Below, piece by piece: positions 63,684 to 64,000 of a DNA stretch of 64,000 nucleotides. The stretch comes from Bacteroidota bacterium (GTDB taxonomy: Bacteria; Bacteroidota; Bacteroidia; Bacteroidales; TTA-H9), in assembly GCA_003250395.1 (NCBI GenBank), contig QKGM01000031.1, positions 86,857 through 150,856 of the forward strand, read 5' to 3'. The notes below the pieces were generated by a model, which made no database searches, had not been told where the DNA came from, and saw only the letters and a program-made list of their open reading frames with translations. Within the stretch, counting starts at the first letter, position 1. The number at the start of each line of letters is the position of its first letter. The translations under genes and the position numbers were made by a program.

Positions 63684-64000
63684 CTATACACCAGGAGGTG
63701 TTATGCGGTGGATACCATTATCATATGATCCTGAAATGATTGAACGTATCCACTCATAATCACTTCTTCGCTCAACAAAATCAATCTGGTTGGTGTCTAT
63801 TATCAGAATTCGTTTCCCCGACTGACGCCTGATGTAATCAAGATAACCTTCCTGAATGCGGTTCAGGTATTCCCCGGGAATAGATTGTTCGTATGATCTG
63901 CCGCGGAAGCTAATATTCTTTAACAGCCTGTCGGTTGATGCATAGAGGTATACAAGAAGATCCGGCTCAGGCAACTGGGGGTGAATGATATGAAACAGGC
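63684..64000 (-). CDS. Deoxynucleoside kinase, C-terminal part (runs off the window)
   Basis: About 105 codons are visible; the frame stays open to the window edge. LPEPDLLVYLYASTDRLLKNISFRGRSYEQSI is the lid-side region of the dNK (deoxyadenosine/deoxyguanosine kinase) family, with the SxxxLxxxIxxRGRxYE arginines that close over the phosphoryl donor; RILIIDTNQIDFV follows. Phosphorylates deoxynucleosides for salvage. The N-terminal P-loop is beyond the window. Confidence 0.85.
   Translation of the reverse strand, partial: LFHIIHPQLPEPDLLVYLYASTDRLLKNISFRGRSYEQSIPGEYLNRIQEGYLDYIRRQSGKRILIIDTNQIDFVERRSDYEWIRSIISGSYDNGIHRITPPGV

Overview
The window comes from the chromosome of a Bacteroidota (Bacteroidetes) bacterium. 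The evidence is type IX secretion (T9SS) sorting domains of both type A and type B, family-typical proteins (DUF4397, DUF4907, Porin_10, an S46 dipeptidyl-peptidase, a SurA trio next to MoxR) and, ahead of many genes, the Bacteroidota promoter -7 box TAnnTTTG, in several cases with a TTG/TTTG -33 element. Genus cannot be fixed from sequence alone; an environmental Bacteroidales/Marinilabiliales-like lineage is a guess. I see no insertion sequence, prophage, CRISPR array or rRNA.

Layout. 0-2.6 kb (minus): mevalonate-type isoprenoid genes (type 2 IPP isomerase, class II HMG-CoA reductase, start of a GHMP kinase). 3.1-7.8 kb (plus): xdhC and a two-subunit xanthine dehydrogenase. 7.8-23.9 kb: mixed region with a DCC thiol oxidoreductase, a T9SS-exported DUF4397 protein, a small ribbon-helix-helix-like protein ending in a sliding-clamp-binding motif, a GlmM-like phosphohexomutase, an operon TPR protein-DedA-AroE, an orphan OmpR-type regulator, a thiamine-binding protein, a SPOUT methyltransferase-porin pair, a T9SS-exported Omp28-like CxxC protein and a cytosolic YD-repeat protein. 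23.9-25.2 kb is a gene-free stretch.

25.2-38.1 kb is an exported-protein island: a DUF4907 lipoprotein, a 3011-residue T9SS cargo made of two beta-propellers and 21 Ig-like repeats in two families, a zinc-ligand-less M16 peptidase homologue and a second type B T9SS cargo. At 38.2 kb lies an unmistakable relic of IMP dehydrogenase: promoter, N-terminus and frameshifted C-terminus remain, the catalytic body is deleted. It precedes the envelope-folding operon (PPIase, lipoprotein, SurA-like PPIase, MoxR ATPase, S46 dipeptidyl-peptidase; 38.5-46.1 kb).

46.1-52.4 kb (minus): a flavin-binding protein, a small membrane protein, a large HExxH/propeller/barrel protein, an RluA pseudouridine synthase and PanB. 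52.5-64 kb: a lipoprotein, DnaK, tRNA-Leu(UAA) and tRNA-Gly(GCC), MutS, a TrmH-family methyltransferase, an OmpA/TPR envelope protein, a KAS III-like synthase and a truncated deoxynucleoside kinase. Eight intrinsic terminators and seventeen promoters are marked. Several starts are moved downstream of the longest ORF because the promoter lies inside it or because the longest ORF begins at TTG.
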